A stretch of DNA of 64,000 bases from an uncultured Marvinbryantia sp. (GCF_905201705.1 NZ_CAJKOX010000006.1:1-64000), one strand, 5' to 3'; counted from the stretch's first letter, positions 33,734-43,757 are shown. A program made the numbers and translations. The notes: generated by a model from the letters alone, not told the origin.

Positions 33734-35119
33734 TTAAATAAATAAATATTTCAGTATAAACAATGCGCAGAGCACATACATTACCACGCTGATTTTCTTT
33801 TCCTTTGCCTTTCCGCTGAGCAGATTGATCACCACGTAGGAGATAACGCCCATGGAGATTCCCTCGGAAATGCTGTAAAACATCGGCATTGCCGCGATGC
33901 AGATAAATGCCGGGATACCCTCTCCTGCATCCGTAAAATGAATGCTGCCAACGTTGCTGAGCATATAGAAGCCGACAATGATCAGCGCCGGAGCCGTCGC
34001 GAACGACGGGATCGCAAGGAAGATCGGGGAAAGCAAAAGCGACAGCGCGAACAGGATCGCCGTCACAGCGGAAGTAAGACCGGTTCTGCCGCCCTCTGCA
34101 ACGCCGGAAGCACTCTCCACGAAGGTGGTAACGGTGGAGGTACCCATCACAGCGCCCGCCGTTGTCGCGCAGGCATCTGCAAGCAGCGCGCCCTTGATGT
34201 GCGGAAGCTTCCCGTCCTTGTCAAGCATATTTGCTTTTGTGGAAACACCGATCAGCGTTCCAAGCGTATCAAACAGATCGACAAACAAAAATGCAAATAC
34301 GATTACGATCAACTGCAGGATGGAAATGCCGCTGAAGGACATCTTTGCAAAGATCGGCGCAATAGACGGCACTGAGATACCTGCCGAAAAATCCGGAAGC
34401 AGGGAATACATGCCGATTTCCGCATTCGGCACATAGATGCCGCAAAGCTGGCAGACAATGCCGAGCAGCCAGGTGATCAGAATGCCCCAGAGGATATTTC
34501 CCTTCACATTTTTTACAACCAGGATCGCTGTGATCAGCGTACCGATAATCGCAAGCAGTACCGTGATCCCCACATCATTGAAGGAACCGGCGCCGCCGTT
34601 GAGCCCCTGGAAGCTCTCCACAGAGAAAAGCCCTACCAGCGTGCTTCCGTTAGCAAGCACGATCTTTGCATTCTGCAGACCGATAAAAGCGATAAACAGA
34701 CCAATGCCGACGCTGACCGCATGCTTTAAGCTGATGGGGATCGCGTTGAAGATCGCCTCGCGCACGTTACACAGTGACAGCAGAATAAAGATGACACCTT
34801 CAATGAACACGGCTGCCAGAGCTACCTGCCAGGAATAGCCCATCTGCAGGACGACGGTGTAGGCAAAGTAAGCGTTCAATCCCATGCCCGGAGCCAGCGC
34901 AAACGGATAGTTTGCAAAAAGTGCCATAAAGAGCGTACCGAGGAAGGATGCTGCCGCCGTCGCCGTAAATACTGCCCCTCTGTCCATGCCGGCCGCGGAA
35001 AGGATGTTCGGGTTTACCGCCAGGATATACGCCATCGTCATAAAGGTGGTGATACCCGCGATCACCTCTGTCTTTACATTTGTATTGTTTTCTTTCAGCT
35101 TGAAAAGTTTCTCTAACAT
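33734..35119 (-). CDS. NCS2 family purine permease (PbuG/AdeP-like)
   Basis: A 461-residue membrane transporter with about 12-13 hydrophobic segments, of the NCS2 AzgA-like branch that takes up adenine, guanine or hypoxanthine. EVIAGITTFMTMAYILAVNP and APGMGLNAYFAY are family signatures, as is DLFDTLGTLIGV. It follows ackA by 135 bases and a hairpin. No purine riboswitch is seen upstream. Confidence 0.92.
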   Translation of the reverse strand: MLEKLFKLKENNTNVKTEVIAGITTFMTMAYILAVNPNILSAAGMDRGAVFTATAAASFLGTLFMALFANYPFALAPGMGLNAYFAYTVVLQMGYSWQVALAAVFIEGVIFILLSLCNVREAIFNAIPISLKHAVSVGIGLFIAFIGLQNAKIVLANGSTLVGLFSVESFQGLNGGAGSFNDVGITVLLAIIGTLITAILVVKNVKGNILWGILITWLLGIVCQLCGIYVPNAEIGMYSLLPDFSAGISVPSIAPIFAKMSFSGISILQLIVIVFAFLFVDLFDTLGTLIGVSTKANMLDKDGKLPHIKGALLADACATTAGAVMGTSTVTTFVESASGVAEGGRTGLTSAVTAILFALSLLLSPIFLAIPSFATAPALIIVGFYMLSNVGSIHFTDAGEGIPAFICIAAMPMFYSISEGISMGVISYVVINLLSGKAKEKKISVVMYVLCALFILKYLFI

Positions 35120-35177
35120 TTTTCTCTCTCCTCATTTATAAAGGGCGGATGCATTTTGCGGCATCCAAAAAGCAAAT

Positions 35178-35223
35178 GGTTCGACGGCACGCATTCGTCC
35201 CACCTGTTTCGTGCCATCGAACC
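35178..35223 (-). terminator. long hairpin between ackA and the purine permease gene
   Basis: GGTTCGACGGCACG and CGTGCCATCGAACC form a 14-bp stem with one non-Watson-Crick pair. On the minus strand a run of five T begins 6 bases after it. A second stem GGATGC / GCATCC lies at about 35146-35166. Probably a terminator for pta-ackA. Confidence 0.5.
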
Positions 35224-35254
35224 CTTTCCTTACTTTACCCTGTTTTTGCAGCCT

Positions 35255-36445
35255 TTATACAAGCGCTACCGTCTCGCGGCAGATTGCCAGCTCCTCGTTT
35301 GTCGGGATCACTGCAACCTTTACCTTAGAATCTGCGGTAGAAATCACCATGTCCTCGCCGCGCTTCTTATTCTCCTCCGCATCCAGCGTGATGCCAAGGT
35401 AGCCAAGATAGCCGAGTACCTTTTCGCGGACGAGTCCTGCGTTCTCGCCGATGCCTGCGGTAAATGCGATCGCATCCACGCCGTTCATCGCCGCCACATA
35501 GGAGCCGATGTATTTTGCCACACGGTAGCTGAATACTTCTATAGCCGCCGCCGCATATTTATTTCCGTCGTTCATCGCATCCTCCAGGTCGCGGAAATCG
35601 CTGGACAGCTCTTTGGAAATACCGAATACGCCGGATTTCTTGTTCAGCACATTCATCACACCTGCGATATCCAGATTTTCCTTCTTTGCGATGTACTCCA
35701 TGATCGCCGGATCGATATCGCCGGAACGGGTACCCATCACAAGACCCTCAAGCGGTGTCAGACCCATAGAGGTATCCACACATTTGCCGTTCTGTACTGC
35801 GCTGATGGAAGCGCCGTTGCCCAGATGCGCCACGATGATCTTGGAATCGTTCAGATCCAGACCAAGGAACTCTGCAGCATGTTTGGAAACAAAGCTGTGG
35901 CTTGTTCCGTGGAAGCCGTAGCGTCTTACAGCATATTTCTCATAATATTCATACGGAAGTCCATAAAGATATGCCTTCTCCGGCATAGTCTGATGGAAAG
36001 CGGTATCGAACACAGCTACCATCGGTACGCCCGGCATCAGCTCTGCGCAGGCATTGATGCCGATGAGATTTGCCGGGTTGTGCAGCGGCGCAAGGTCGTT
36101 GCACTCCTCGATTGCCTTCAGCACTTCTTCATTGATCACAACAGAGCTTGCGAATTTCTCTCCGCCGTGTACGACTCTGTGGCCGACTGCCTCTACCTCT
36201 TTCAGGGATTTGATCGCGCCGGTCTTTTCGTTTACAAGTGCATCCAGCACCATCTGGATCGCCTGCTTGTGCGTCGGCATAGCCGCCTCTGTGATTTCCT
36301 TGTCGCAGCCGGCTTTCTGGTAAACCAGTCTTCCGTCGATACCGATTCTCTCGCAGAGACCTTTTGCAAGCACTGCCTCGGAGTCAGAATTGATAAGCTG
36401 GTATTTCAGCGATGAGCTTCCGCAGTTAATAACTAAAACATTCAT
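35255..36445 (-). CDS. ackA: acetate kinase
   Basis: AckA turns acetyl phosphate and ADP into acetate and ATP, the energy-yielding end of acetogenesis. It is 396 residues. VLVINCGSSSLKYQL is the N-terminal phosphate-binding signature, AVFDTAFHQTMPE and GFHGTSHSFVS are conserved. GGAGG precedes the ATG. It follows pta by 15 bases. Confidence 0.97.
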   Translation of the reverse strand: MNVLVINCGSSSLKYQLINSDSEAVLAKGLCERIGIDGRLVYQKAGCDKEITEAAMPTHKQAIQMVLDALVNEKTGAIKSLKEVEAVGHRVVHGGEKFASSVVINEEVLKAIEECNDLAPLHNPANLIGINACAELMPGVPMVAVFDTAFHQTMPEKAYLYGLPYEYYEKYAVRRYGFHGTSHSFVSKHAAEFLGLDLNDSKIIVAHLGNGASISAVQNGKCVDTSMGLTPLEGLVMGTRSGDIDPAIMEYIAKKENLDIAGVMNVLNKKSGVFGISKELSSDFRDLEDAMNDGNKYAAAAIEVFSYRVAKYIGSYVAAMNGVDAIAFTAGIGENAGLVREKVLGYLGYLGITLDAEENKKRGEDMVISTADSKVKVAVIPTNEELAICRETVALV

Positions 36446-36460
36446 TTTTATTTTTCCTCC

Positions 36461-37459
36461 TTAGTCCTCAACCTGGCACTGTACTGCCGTAATTGCAACA
36501 ACGCCGACGATATCCTCTGCGGAGCATCCGCGGGAGAGGTCGTTGACCGGTTTTGCGATACCCTGCGTAACAGGTCCGTATGCTTCCGCCTTTGCAAGTC
36601 TCTGCGCCAGCTTATAGCCGATATTTCCGGCATCCAGGTTCGGGAAGATCAGGACGTTTGCTTTTCCGGCAACGTCGCTGTTCGGAGCCTTGGAGGAACC
36701 TACGCTCGGAACGATCGCCGCGTCAAGCTGCAGCTCGCCGTCCAGCTTAAGGCCCGGATTCTGCTCTTTTGCGATCTTTGTAGCCTCAACTACCTTATCA
36801 ACCAGCGCATGCTTTGCACTGCCCATGGTGGAGTGGGAAAGCATTGCAACAACCGGCTCTTCCTGTACCAGCAGACGGAAAGACTCTGCGGAGGAAGCTG
36901 CGATCGCCGCCAGCTCTTCCGGATTCGGATCCTGTACAAGTCCGCTGTCGCCGAATACGAACGCGCCGTTTGCACCGTACTCGCAGTCCGGAACTACGAT
37001 AAGGAAGAATGCGGAAACAAGCTTTGTGCCCGGTTTTGTCTTCAGGATCTGCAGACACGGTCTTAAGGTATCTGCTGTGGAGTGGCATGCGCCGGATACC
37101 ATACCGTCTGCATCGCCCATTTTTACCATCATTACGCCGTAGTAGAGATACTGGTTCAGAAGGATCTCCTTTGCCTGCTCCGGCGTCATGCCCTTCTTGG
37201 AGCGCAGCTCTACCAGCTTGTCTATGTAACCCGGTGTCTTATCGGAGGTAGCCGGATCAACGATCACTGCGCCTGTGAGATCCAGACCTTCGCTGCCCTT
37301 CTTTACCGCTTCCTCACTGCCTACCAGGATGATGTTTGCGATACCTTCCTTCAGGATCTGTGCAGCGGCCTCGTAGGTTCTGCGATCCTCTGTCTCCGGA
37401 AGTACGATCGTTTTTTTGTTGCTTCTTGCTCTCTCTTTGATTACGTCAATAAATCCCAT
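36461..37459 (-). CDS. pta: phosphate acetyltransferase
   Basis: Pta makes acetyl phosphate from acetyl-CoA. It is 332 residues, the short form with only the PTA catalytic domain. KTIVLPETEDRRTYEAA opens the domain; MVSGACHSTADTLRP and VAMLSHSTMGSA are conserved. The ATG at 37459 has AAAGGAG 10 bases before it; longer in-frame readings cross the promoter. Confidence 0.96.
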   Translation of the reverse strand: MGFIDVIKERARSNKKTIVLPETEDRRTYEAAAQILKEGIANIILVGSEEAVKKGSEGLDLTGAVIVDPATSDKTPGYIDKLVELRSKKGMTPEQAKEILLNQYLYYGVMMVKMGDADGMVSGACHSTADTLRPCLQILKTKPGTKLVSAFFLIVVPDCEYGANGAFVFGDSGLVQDPNPEELAAIAASSAESFRLLVQEEPVVAMLSHSTMGSAKHALVDKVVEATKIAKEQNPGLKLDGELQLDAAIVPSVGSSKAPNSDVAGKANVLIFPNLDAGNIGYKLAQRLAKAEAYGPVTQGIAKPVNDLSRGCSAEDIVGVVAITAVQCQVED

Positions 37460-37525
37460 GATTCTTTGACTCCTTTCATTGTGTTGGCGCGGGCGGAATC
37501 CGCTTCGCGTATTCTGATATGTTAC

Positions 37526-37554
37526 ATTATACCCATTTATATACATTTTTTCAA
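37526..37554 (-). promoter_or_regulatory. promoter of pta-ackA
   Basis: Near-consensus minus-strand promoter, TTGAAA (37554-37549) and TATAAT (37531-37526), 17-base spacing, about 67 bases before pta. Confidence 0.85.
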
Positions 37555-37569
37555 CACGTAATCGCGATA

Positions 37570-38946
37570 TTACTTCTGTATTTTTTTTAGAACAGAGAGC
37601 GCCCATCTGCGGTAGGGCGCATAGCGAAGCGGCAGGTCCAGCCAGAGCGCCTTCTTCATGATACTCTTTTGATGCGAAAAGGCAGTAAAACTCTCTTTTC
37701 CGTGATAACTGCCCATTCCGCTGTTTCCAACGCCGCCAAACGGCATATAGGGCGTTGCCAGGTGAACGACCGTATCGTTGATGCATCCGCCGCCATAGGA
37801 GGTATGCGACAGAATATAGCTTTCATTCTCCTTGCTCTTTGTGAACAGATAGAGCGCAAGCGGCTTTTCGCGCTTTGTCACAAAGCCTGCTGCCTCCTGG
37901 ATGGTGTCAAAGGTGAGCACCGGGAACAGCGGTCCGAAAATCTCCTCCTGCATGACAGGGCTTTCACCATGCACAAGATCGACGATAGTCGGCTCGATTT
38001 TAAGAGACTCCGCCGCCGTCTTTCCGCCTGCCAGTACCTCGCAGCCTTCCATCAGACGGACGAGGCGCGCAAAATGCTTCTCATTGATGATCTTCGGGTA
38101 ATTCTTATTCTGCAGCGGTTCCTTTCCGAACTGCCTGCGGATTTCCCTGCGCATCGCCTCCACAAGCCGATCCTTCACATTGCTCTGCACCAGCAGATAG
38201 TCGGGAGCGACGCAGGTCTGTCCGGCGTTTAAAAATTTCCCCCAGACGATACGTCGGGCGGCAAGTTTCAGATCCGCCGTCTCATCCACGATACAGGGAC
38301 TCTTTCCGCCAAGCTCCAGCGTCACCGGCGTCAGGTGTTTTGCCGCCGATTCCATCACAAGCTTTCCGACGTTCACACCGCCGGTGAAAAAGATGTAGTC
38401 GAAGCGCTGTTCAAGAAGCGCCGCGTTCTCCTCTCTCCCGCCCTCCACGACCGTCACCAGCCAGTCCGGGTACAGCTCGCGCACCATGCGGGCGATCAGC
38501 GCGGACGTGTGCGGCGCATAGGCGGACGGCTTGATCACTGCGCAGTTTCCGGCAGCAAGCGCGCCGACAAGCGGAGCCAGGGAAAGCTGGAACGGATAAT
38601 TCCAGGGCGCCATAATAAGAACGACGCCGTAAGGCTCGCTGATGCGGAAGCACTTTGACGGGAACTGCGTGATCGGCGTTCGCACCGCCTGCGGCTTCAT
38701 CCACTTCTGCAGATGCTTTAGCATATAATGCACCTCATCAAGCACAATGCCGATCTCCGTCGCATAGCACTCAAACGGCGCTTTATTTAAATCCGCATAG
38801 AGCGCGTCATAAATGTCCTGCTCATGCGCGTGGATCCAGGCGGGCAGCTTCTTTAGCTGCTCTGCGCGGAAGTCATAGCTTCTGGTAACGCCTTTCCGGA
38901 AATTGGCGCGCTGCCTGCAGACTGCTTCTTCTATTAAGGTACTCAT
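37570..38946 (-). CDS. aldehyde dehydrogenase (ALDH3-like)
   Basis: A 458-residue NAD(P)-dependent aldehyde dehydrogenase. The catalytic Cys is in NAGQTCVAPDYLL and the Glu in VTLELGGKSPCIV; APWNYPFQLSLAPL is the cofactor-binding stretch. A hydrophobic/basic C-terminus (LDLPLRYAPYRRWAL) resembles the membrane-binding tail of class-3-like enzymes such as YwdH. It overlaps the alcohol dehydrogenase stop by 4 bases (ATGA), so the two act together in aldehyde/alcohol interconversion. The substrate is unknown. Confidence 0.93.
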   Translation of the reverse strand: MSTLIEEAVCRQRANFRKGVTRSYDFRAEQLKKLPAWIHAHEQDIYDALYADLNKAPFECYATEIGIVLDEVHYMLKHLQKWMKPQAVRTPITQFPSKCFRISEPYGVVLIMAPWNYPFQLSLAPLVGALAAGNCAVIKPSAYAPHTSALIARMVRELYPDWLVTVVEGGREENAALLEQRFDYIFFTGGVNVGKLVMESAAKHLTPVTLELGGKSPCIVDETADLKLAARRIVWGKFLNAGQTCVAPDYLLVQSNVKDRLVEAMRREIRRQFGKEPLQNKNYPKIINEKHFARLVRLMEGCEVLAGGKTAAESLKIEPTIVDLVHGESPVMQEEIFGPLFPVLTFDTIQEAAGFVTKREKPLALYLFTKSKENESYILSHTSYGGGCINDTVVHLATPYMPFGGVGNSGMGSYHGKESFTAFSHQKSIMKKALWLDLPLRYAPYRRWALSVLKKIQK

Positions 38947-40160
38947 TGCTCTTCCTCCATAATCTGACGATAAAGTGCGCGGAAATCCTTACGCCCAAAA
39001 ATAACCGGAACAGGATACAGCGGATTTGCCTCCTGCGACGCCCAAACCGCAAGCACCGGAATATCCTTCTGGCGGATACCGCCGATCTTCTCCGGGATGT
39101 TCATTTTCCGGTTCAGCCCACGGACTGCCGCAATAAAAAGCTTCGCGTTTTCCTCCTCCGTGTTTTCCTCCAGGGCGATGCCCGCCACCTCGGAGAGCTC
39201 TGCGAGCTTCTTATAGACAACGTTCCCATAATAATCCAGAACATACGGCAGGATCACCGCGTTCGCCAGCCCGTGCGGCACGCGGTAAGCGCCTCCGAGC
39301 GCGTGCGCCATCGCGTGTACGTTGCCGACATACGCCCGTGTGAACGCCGCGCCTGCCTGGAAGGACGCCTCCTGCATAAAGCCGCGCGCCTCCATATCGT
39401 CGCCGTTTTCATAAGCGCGGTAAAGATAATCGAACACCAGGCGCACCGCGCACTTTGCCTGTTCGATGGTTTTCTTCGTGTTGCTGTTTCCGATATACGC
39501 CTCCACAGCGTGCGTCAGCACGTCCATACCGGTGGTTGCCGTGATCATTCTGGGCAGCTTTCGCGTCAGCTCCGGATTAAGCACCGCGTAATCCGGAATC
39601 AGCGGAAAATCGTTGATCGGGTATTTGTGCCGTGTTTTTTCATCCGTGATGACCGCCGCCAGCGTCGTCTCGCTGCCGGTACCCGCCGTCGTCGGGATCG
39701 CGTAGAGGGGCGGCGTCTTTTTATGTATCTTCAGGATGCCCTTCATCTTCTGCACCGGCTGGCGCGGCTTGACTGCCCGCGCGCCGACCACCTTTGCACA
39801 GTCCATCGCCGAGCCGCCGCCGATCGCCACGATCGCCTCGCACTGCGCTTCTTTATATAAAGCAAGCGCCTCCTCGATGTTGGCGATCGTCGGATTCGGG
39901 ATCGTATCCTCGTACAGCGCATACGACACCTCGTACATCTCCAGCACATCTGTCAACTCCAGATGCAGCCCGATCTGCGCAAGTCCCTTATCCGTCACCA
40001 CCAGCACACAGTGATAATCCTCTTCCTTCAGCTTTTGGGCAAGACGCACCAGCGCGTCCTCTCCCTCAATAATCTCCGGCGTCCGCCACGGCATCACATA
40101 CATGCCGTATTTCATAACCTTCTGAAAAATACGGCAGCCGCCCTTTACACAAATATTCAT
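38943..40160 (-). CDS. iron-containing alcohol dehydrogenase
   Basis: A 405-residue type III alcohol dehydrogenase. AIGGGSAMDCAKV binds the nucleotide; metal ligands are in the block TGMDVLTHAVEAYIGN and in NVHAMAHALGGAY...VPHGLANA. IPTTAGTGSETT is conserved. The ATG at 40160 follows GAGGAG; the 87 bases upstream in frame have no second site. First gene of a two-gene unit with the aldehyde dehydrogenase. Confidence 0.93.
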   Translation of the reverse strand: MNICVKGGCRIFQKVMKYGMYVMPWRTPEIIEGEDALVRLAQKLKEEDYHCVLVVTDKGLAQIGLHLELTDVLEMYEVSYALYEDTIPNPTIANIEEALALYKEAQCEAIVAIGGGSAMDCAKVVGARAVKPRQPVQKMKGILKIHKKTPPLYAIPTTAGTGSETTLAAVITDEKTRHKYPINDFPLIPDYAVLNPELTRKLPRMITATTGMDVLTHAVEAYIGNSNTKKTIEQAKCAVRLVFDYLYRAYENGDDMEARGFMQEASFQAGAAFTRAYVGNVHAMAHALGGAYRVPHGLANAVILPYVLDYYGNVVYKKLAELSEVAGIALEENTEEENAKLFIAAVRGLNRKMNIPEKIGGIRQKDIPVLAVWASQEANPLYPVPVIFGRKDFRALYRQIMEEEQ

Positions 40161-40267
40161 TTTTTCTTTCTCCTCTTTTCTTTGCCGGTCAGAACTGCAA
40201 ATTATCCGGCACAGCCTGATTTTACCATTGAAGAGATGAAATGACAAGATTGAGTTACATTCGATTC

Positions 40268-40296
40268 TTTACATCGGAGGCCTGCTGATGTATAAT
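40268..40296 (+). promoter_or_regulatory. promoter of the DUF554-tmcAL unit
   Basis: TTTACA (40268-40273) and TATAAT (40291-40296) with 17-base spacing, 34 bases before the DUF554 start. Confidence 0.75.
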
Positions 40297-40330
40297 TCGA
40301 AACAGAAAATAAGAACAGGAAAAGAAATGT

Positions 40331-41050
40331 ATGGGTACACTGATTAATGTAGCGGCCGTCATACTGGGCGGCGTCCTCGGCAGATTCATAAACGCCGGGG
40401 TGATTAAAAAATATGAAGCGTCTCTGATGCATGCACTCGGACTTTGCACATTGTTTATCGGTATCAGCGGCGTTCTCTCGGAAATGCTGGTGTATGAAAA
40501 CGGCGCTTTTTCGATCACCGGAACGATGCTGATTATTTTTTCACTGGTGCCGGGCACACTGATCGGAGAGCTGCTGCGGATCGAGGAGCGCCTCACTGTT
40601 CTTGGCGAGCGCATCAAAAAAGCGGTCGGTGCCTCTAAGGATGCGCGTTTTGTGGAAAGCTTTATGGCAAATATGCTGGTGATCTGCATCGGCGCTATGG
40701 CAATTATCGGTTCGCTGCAGGACGGTCTGACAGGCGATTTTTCCATGCTCGCCGCAAAAGCAGCGCTCGATTGCGTGATCACACTGATTTTTGCCTCCAC
40801 GATGGGGATCGGCGCGGCGTTCGCCGCCATCCCGCTGGGCATTTACCAGGGAAGCATCACGCTGCTTGCGCACGTCATCCAGCCGTTTCTGTCGGATGCG
40901 CTCATCGGCGATCTATCCATGATGGGCTCGGTGCTGATTACCGGCGTAGGTATTAATCTGCTCTGGAACAAGGGCATCCGGCTGGCAAATATGCTGCCCG
41001 CCATTCTCGGTCCCGTGATCTATCATCTTGTAATTCTGCCGCTGCTGTGA
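40331..41050 (+). CDS. DUF554 family membrane protein
   Basis: A 239-residue protein with about seven hydrophobic segments, of the DUF554/YdfK family. GTLINVAAVILGGVLGRFI and VPGTLIGELLRIE are recognisable. No function is established; a transport role is possible. It overlaps tmcAL-frame upstream sequence and ends 20 bases before the tmcAL start, so the two are probably co-transcribed. Confidence 0.9.
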   Translation: MGTLINVAAVILGGVLGRFINAGVIKKYEASLMHALGLCTLFIGISGVLSEMLVYENGAFSITGTMLIIFSLVPGTLIGELLRIEERLTVLGERIKKAVGASKDARFVESFMANMLVICIGAMAIIGSLQDGLTGDFSMLAAKAALDCVITLIFASTMGIGAAFAAIPLGIYQGSITLLAHVIQPFLSDALIGDLSMMGSVLITGVGINLLWNKGIRLANMLPAILGPVIYHLVILPLL

Positions 41051-41070
41051 AAAGAAGAAAGGGGTCTGTA

Positions 41071-42369
41071 ATGATCGTTACCGCTTTGATCGCGGAATAT
41101 AATCCGTTTCATAATGGACATGCGTATCATATCCGGGAAGCCCGGCGTCTGACAGGCGCCGACTTCCTGCTTGTTTTAATGAGCGGGGATTTTGTGCAGC
41201 GCGGAGAGCCCGCGGTGATCGGCAAATCCGCGCGCGCCGAGATGGCGATCCGCTGCGGAGCCGACCTGGTGCTGGAGCTGCCTGCCTGCTATGCCTGCGG
41301 AAGCGCCGAATATTTTGCCGGAGGCGCCGTCGCTCTTTTAAACGCGCTCGGCTGTGTAGATTATCTCTGCTTTGGAAGTGAATGCGGAAATCTTGATATT
41401 TTGCAGACGGCCGCCCAAATACTTTCCGCAGAGCCGGATGCTTTCCGGCAAAAGCTGCAGACGCTTCTGCGGCAGGGTCTTTCCTTTCCGAACGCGCGCC
41501 AGGAAGCGCTTGGGTGGTATCTGGAGCAGAAAAATGCGGGCAAAGCCCCCGCACCCCTTCTTTCCCAGCCCAACAATATTCTTGCAGTCGAATACTTAAA
41601 GGCGCTCATTAAATCGGGCAGTGTAATAAAGCCCGTCACGATTCAGCGCGCGGGCAGCGGCTATCATGATACAGATATCGGTAATTTTTGCTCCGCCACA
41701 GCGCTGCGCAGGGCATTCGCGGATGAGCTATCCGACAGCGTTTTCCCGCCACAGCTTGCCGCTTCGGTTCCAAAAGACGTATACGATATCCTCTCCGCCA
41801 ACTGGCAGCGCACCTTTCCGGTTTTCGCGGACGATTTTTCGGCTATGCTGCATTACCGCCTGCTGACAGCGCCAGGCTGGGAATCCCTTGCCTCCTGCTT
41901 TGACACCCCGGAAACGCTCGCACGTCGGATTTTCCAGATGCGCTACGCATTTACAGACTTTTCTTCCTTTGTGAAGCTTATCAAAACGCGTAATCTCACA
42001 GAAGCCATGGTGCGCCGCGCGCTCCTGCATATTCTGCTTTGTCTGCCGCAGCCACAAAAGACAGATCCGGAGCGCTTCCCCGTTTACTATGCACGCATCC
42101 TCGGACTTCGCCGGTCCTCCGGTGCGCTTTTGGGACAAATAAAAAAAAGCGGACAAATTCCGCTTCTCTCAAAGCTCGCTGATGCAGGCAGCGTAATCTC
42201 CCGGTTTTATCACGATTGCGGCGATGCCGCAGAGCGTGCCCGGCAGATGCTCACGCTGGACATACGCTCCTGCGAAATTTATGGAGCAGCCTGCACCGCA
42301 AAATTCGGCTGCCCCACTCCAAGCGAATATACGCGACAGATTTTTACTATGGACCCTCCGAAACGCTGA
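41071..42369 (+). CDS. tmcAL: tRNA(Met) cytidine acetate ligase
   Basis: TmcAL makes N4-acetylcytidine at the wobble base of elongator tRNA-Met from acetate and ATP. It is 432 residues. The nucleotidyltransferase motif is AEYNPFHNGHAYHI (HxGH), and MSGDFVQRGEPAVIGKSAR is diagnostic. The ATG at 41071 follows AAAGGGG; an ATG 24 bases upstream has no binding site. The enzyme uses free acetate, plentiful in an acetogen. Confidence 0.92.
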   Translation: MIVTALIAEYNPFHNGHAYHIREARRLTGADFLLVLMSGDFVQRGEPAVIGKSARAEMAIRCGADLVLELPACYACGSAEYFAGGAVALLNALGCVDYLCFGSECGNLDILQTAAQILSAEPDAFRQKLQTLLRQGLSFPNARQEALGWYLEQKNAGKAPAPLLSQPNNILAVEYLKALIKSGSVIKPVTIQRAGSGYHDTDIGNFCSATALRRAFADELSDSVFPPQLAASVPKDVYDILSANWQRTFPVFADDFSAMLHYRLLTAPGWESLASCFDTPETLARRIFQMRYAFTDFSSFVKLIKTRNLTEAMVRRALLHILLCLPQPQKTDPERFPVYYARILGLRRSSGALLGQIKKSGQIPLLSKLADAGSVISRFYHDCGDAAERARQMLTLDIRSCEIYGAACTAKFGCPTPSEYTRQIFTMDPPKR

Positions 42370-42392
42370 AAGCGCGGAGCACTCCTGTATCC

Positions 42393-43757
42393 CTAATTTT
42401 TGAAGCTGTGGATCGGCGCCGGGATTCTGCCGCCGCGATTTACAAATTTTTCGCAGGAGAACTGATTTACCGGCATGATCGGCGCGTAGCCGAGAAGTCC
42501 GCCGAATTCTACCGTTTCGCCGACGCCCTTTCCGATTACCGGGATCACGCGGACTGCCGTGGTTTTCTGATTTACCATGCCGATCGCCATCTCATCCGCA
42601 ATGATACCGGAGAGCGTCGTCGCCGGGGTATCGCCCGGAACCGCGATCATATCAAGACCTACCGAGCAGACGCAGGTCATCGCCTCAAGCTTCTCCAAAG
42701 AGAGCGCGCCTGCCGTCACCGCGTCGATCATTCCCTGGTCCTCACTCACCGGGATAAACGCGCCGCTTAAACCGCCCACGTAGGAGGACGCCATCACGCC
42801 TCCCTTTTTCACCTGGTCGTTCAAAAGAGCCAGCGCCGCCGTTGTTCCGGGAGCGCCCGCGTATTCCAGACCGATCTCGCAGAGAATATCCGCCACACTG
42901 TCTCCCACCGCCGGAGTCGGCGCAAGCGACAGGTCAATGATGCCAAACGGAATGTTCATTCTTCTGGAAGCCTCCTGCGCCACAAGCTGTCCCACACGCG
43001 TCACCTTAAACGCCGTCTTTTTGATCGTCTCGCACAGCTCCTCGAAATTCTTTCCGCGCACTTTTTCCAGCGCACGCTTTACCACGCCCGGTCCGCTGAC
43101 GCCGACATTGATGACCGCGTCGCCCTCCGTCACGCCATGGAAAGCACCTGCCATGAACGGGTTATCATCCGGCGCATTGCAAAAAACAACAAGCTTTGCG
43201 CAGCCAAGAGAATCCTGTTCCTTTGTGCGCTCCGCCGTCTCCAGGATCACATCGCCAAGCAGACGCACCGCGTCCATGTCAATGCCGCATTTTGTGGAAC
43301 CGACATTCACCGAGCTGCACACACGCTCCGTAGAAGCAAGCGCCTGCGGGATCGAACGGATCAGCAGTTCGTCACTTTTTGTCATGCCCTTGCTCACCAG
43401 CGCGGAGTAACCGCCGATAAAATTGACGCCAACCTCCTTCGCCGCTCTGTCCAGCGTTTCCGCCAGCGTCACATAATCCTCCGGCGTCCGGCACGCCCCG
43501 GCACCCACCAGTGCGATCGGCGTAACGGAAATACGCTTATTGACGATCGGGATCCCGTATTCCCGCTCGATCTCCTCACCGGTCGCCACCAGATTTCTGG
43601 CAAGTGTCGTGATCTTCTCGTATATTTTCCGATTCAGCTTCTCCAGATCGGAATCCACACAATCCAGAAGGCTGATACCAAGCGTGATCGTGCGGACGTC
43701 CAGGTTTTCCTGCTGGATCATCTTATTTGTCTCGTTAACCTCAAAAATATTGATCAT
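42393..43757 (-). CDS. PFL family protein (DUF711/UPF0210)
   Basis: A 454-residue protein of the DUF711 family, almost always paired with a small ACT protein. INIFEVNETNKMIQQENLDVRTIT opens it (start MINIFEVNET), and GGSAL-like glycine-rich stretches occur. The name comes from weak structural similarity to pyruvate formate-lyase; there is no clear glycyl-radical motif. Function is unknown. The ATG at 43757 follows AAAGGA. It is 47 bases after the ACT gene. Confidence 0.92.
   Translation of the reverse strand: MINIFEVNETNKMIQQENLDVRTITLGISLLDCVDSDLEKLNRKIYEKITTLARNLVATGEEIEREYGIPIVNKRISVTPIALVGAGACRTPEDYVTLAETLDRAAKEVGVNFIGGYSALVSKGMTKSDELLIRSIPQALASTERVCSSVNVGSTKCGIDMDAVRLLGDVILETAERTKEQDSLGCAKLVVFCNAPDDNPFMAGAFHGVTEGDAVINVGVSGPGVVKRALEKVRGKNFEELCETIKKTAFKVTRVGQLVAQEASRRMNIPFGIIDLSLAPTPAVGDSVADILCEIGLEYAGAPGTTAALALLNDQVKKGGVMASSYVGGLSGAFIPVSEDQGMIDAVTAGALSLEKLEAMTCVCSVGLDMIAVPGDTPATTLSGIIADEMAIGMVNQKTTAVRVIPVIGKGVGETVEFGGLLGYAPIMPVNQFSCEKFVNRGGRIPAPIHSFKN

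Noticed and set aside
35120..35254. Purine riboswitch upstream of the NCS2 permease
   Set aside because: The conserved three-way junction and loop sequences of the purine riboswitch are absent; only plain hairpins are seen.
37460..37786. Longer pta reading from 37786
   Set aside because: The extra 109 codons cross a consensus promoter and the end of the aldehyde dehydrogenase gene and have no family similarity.
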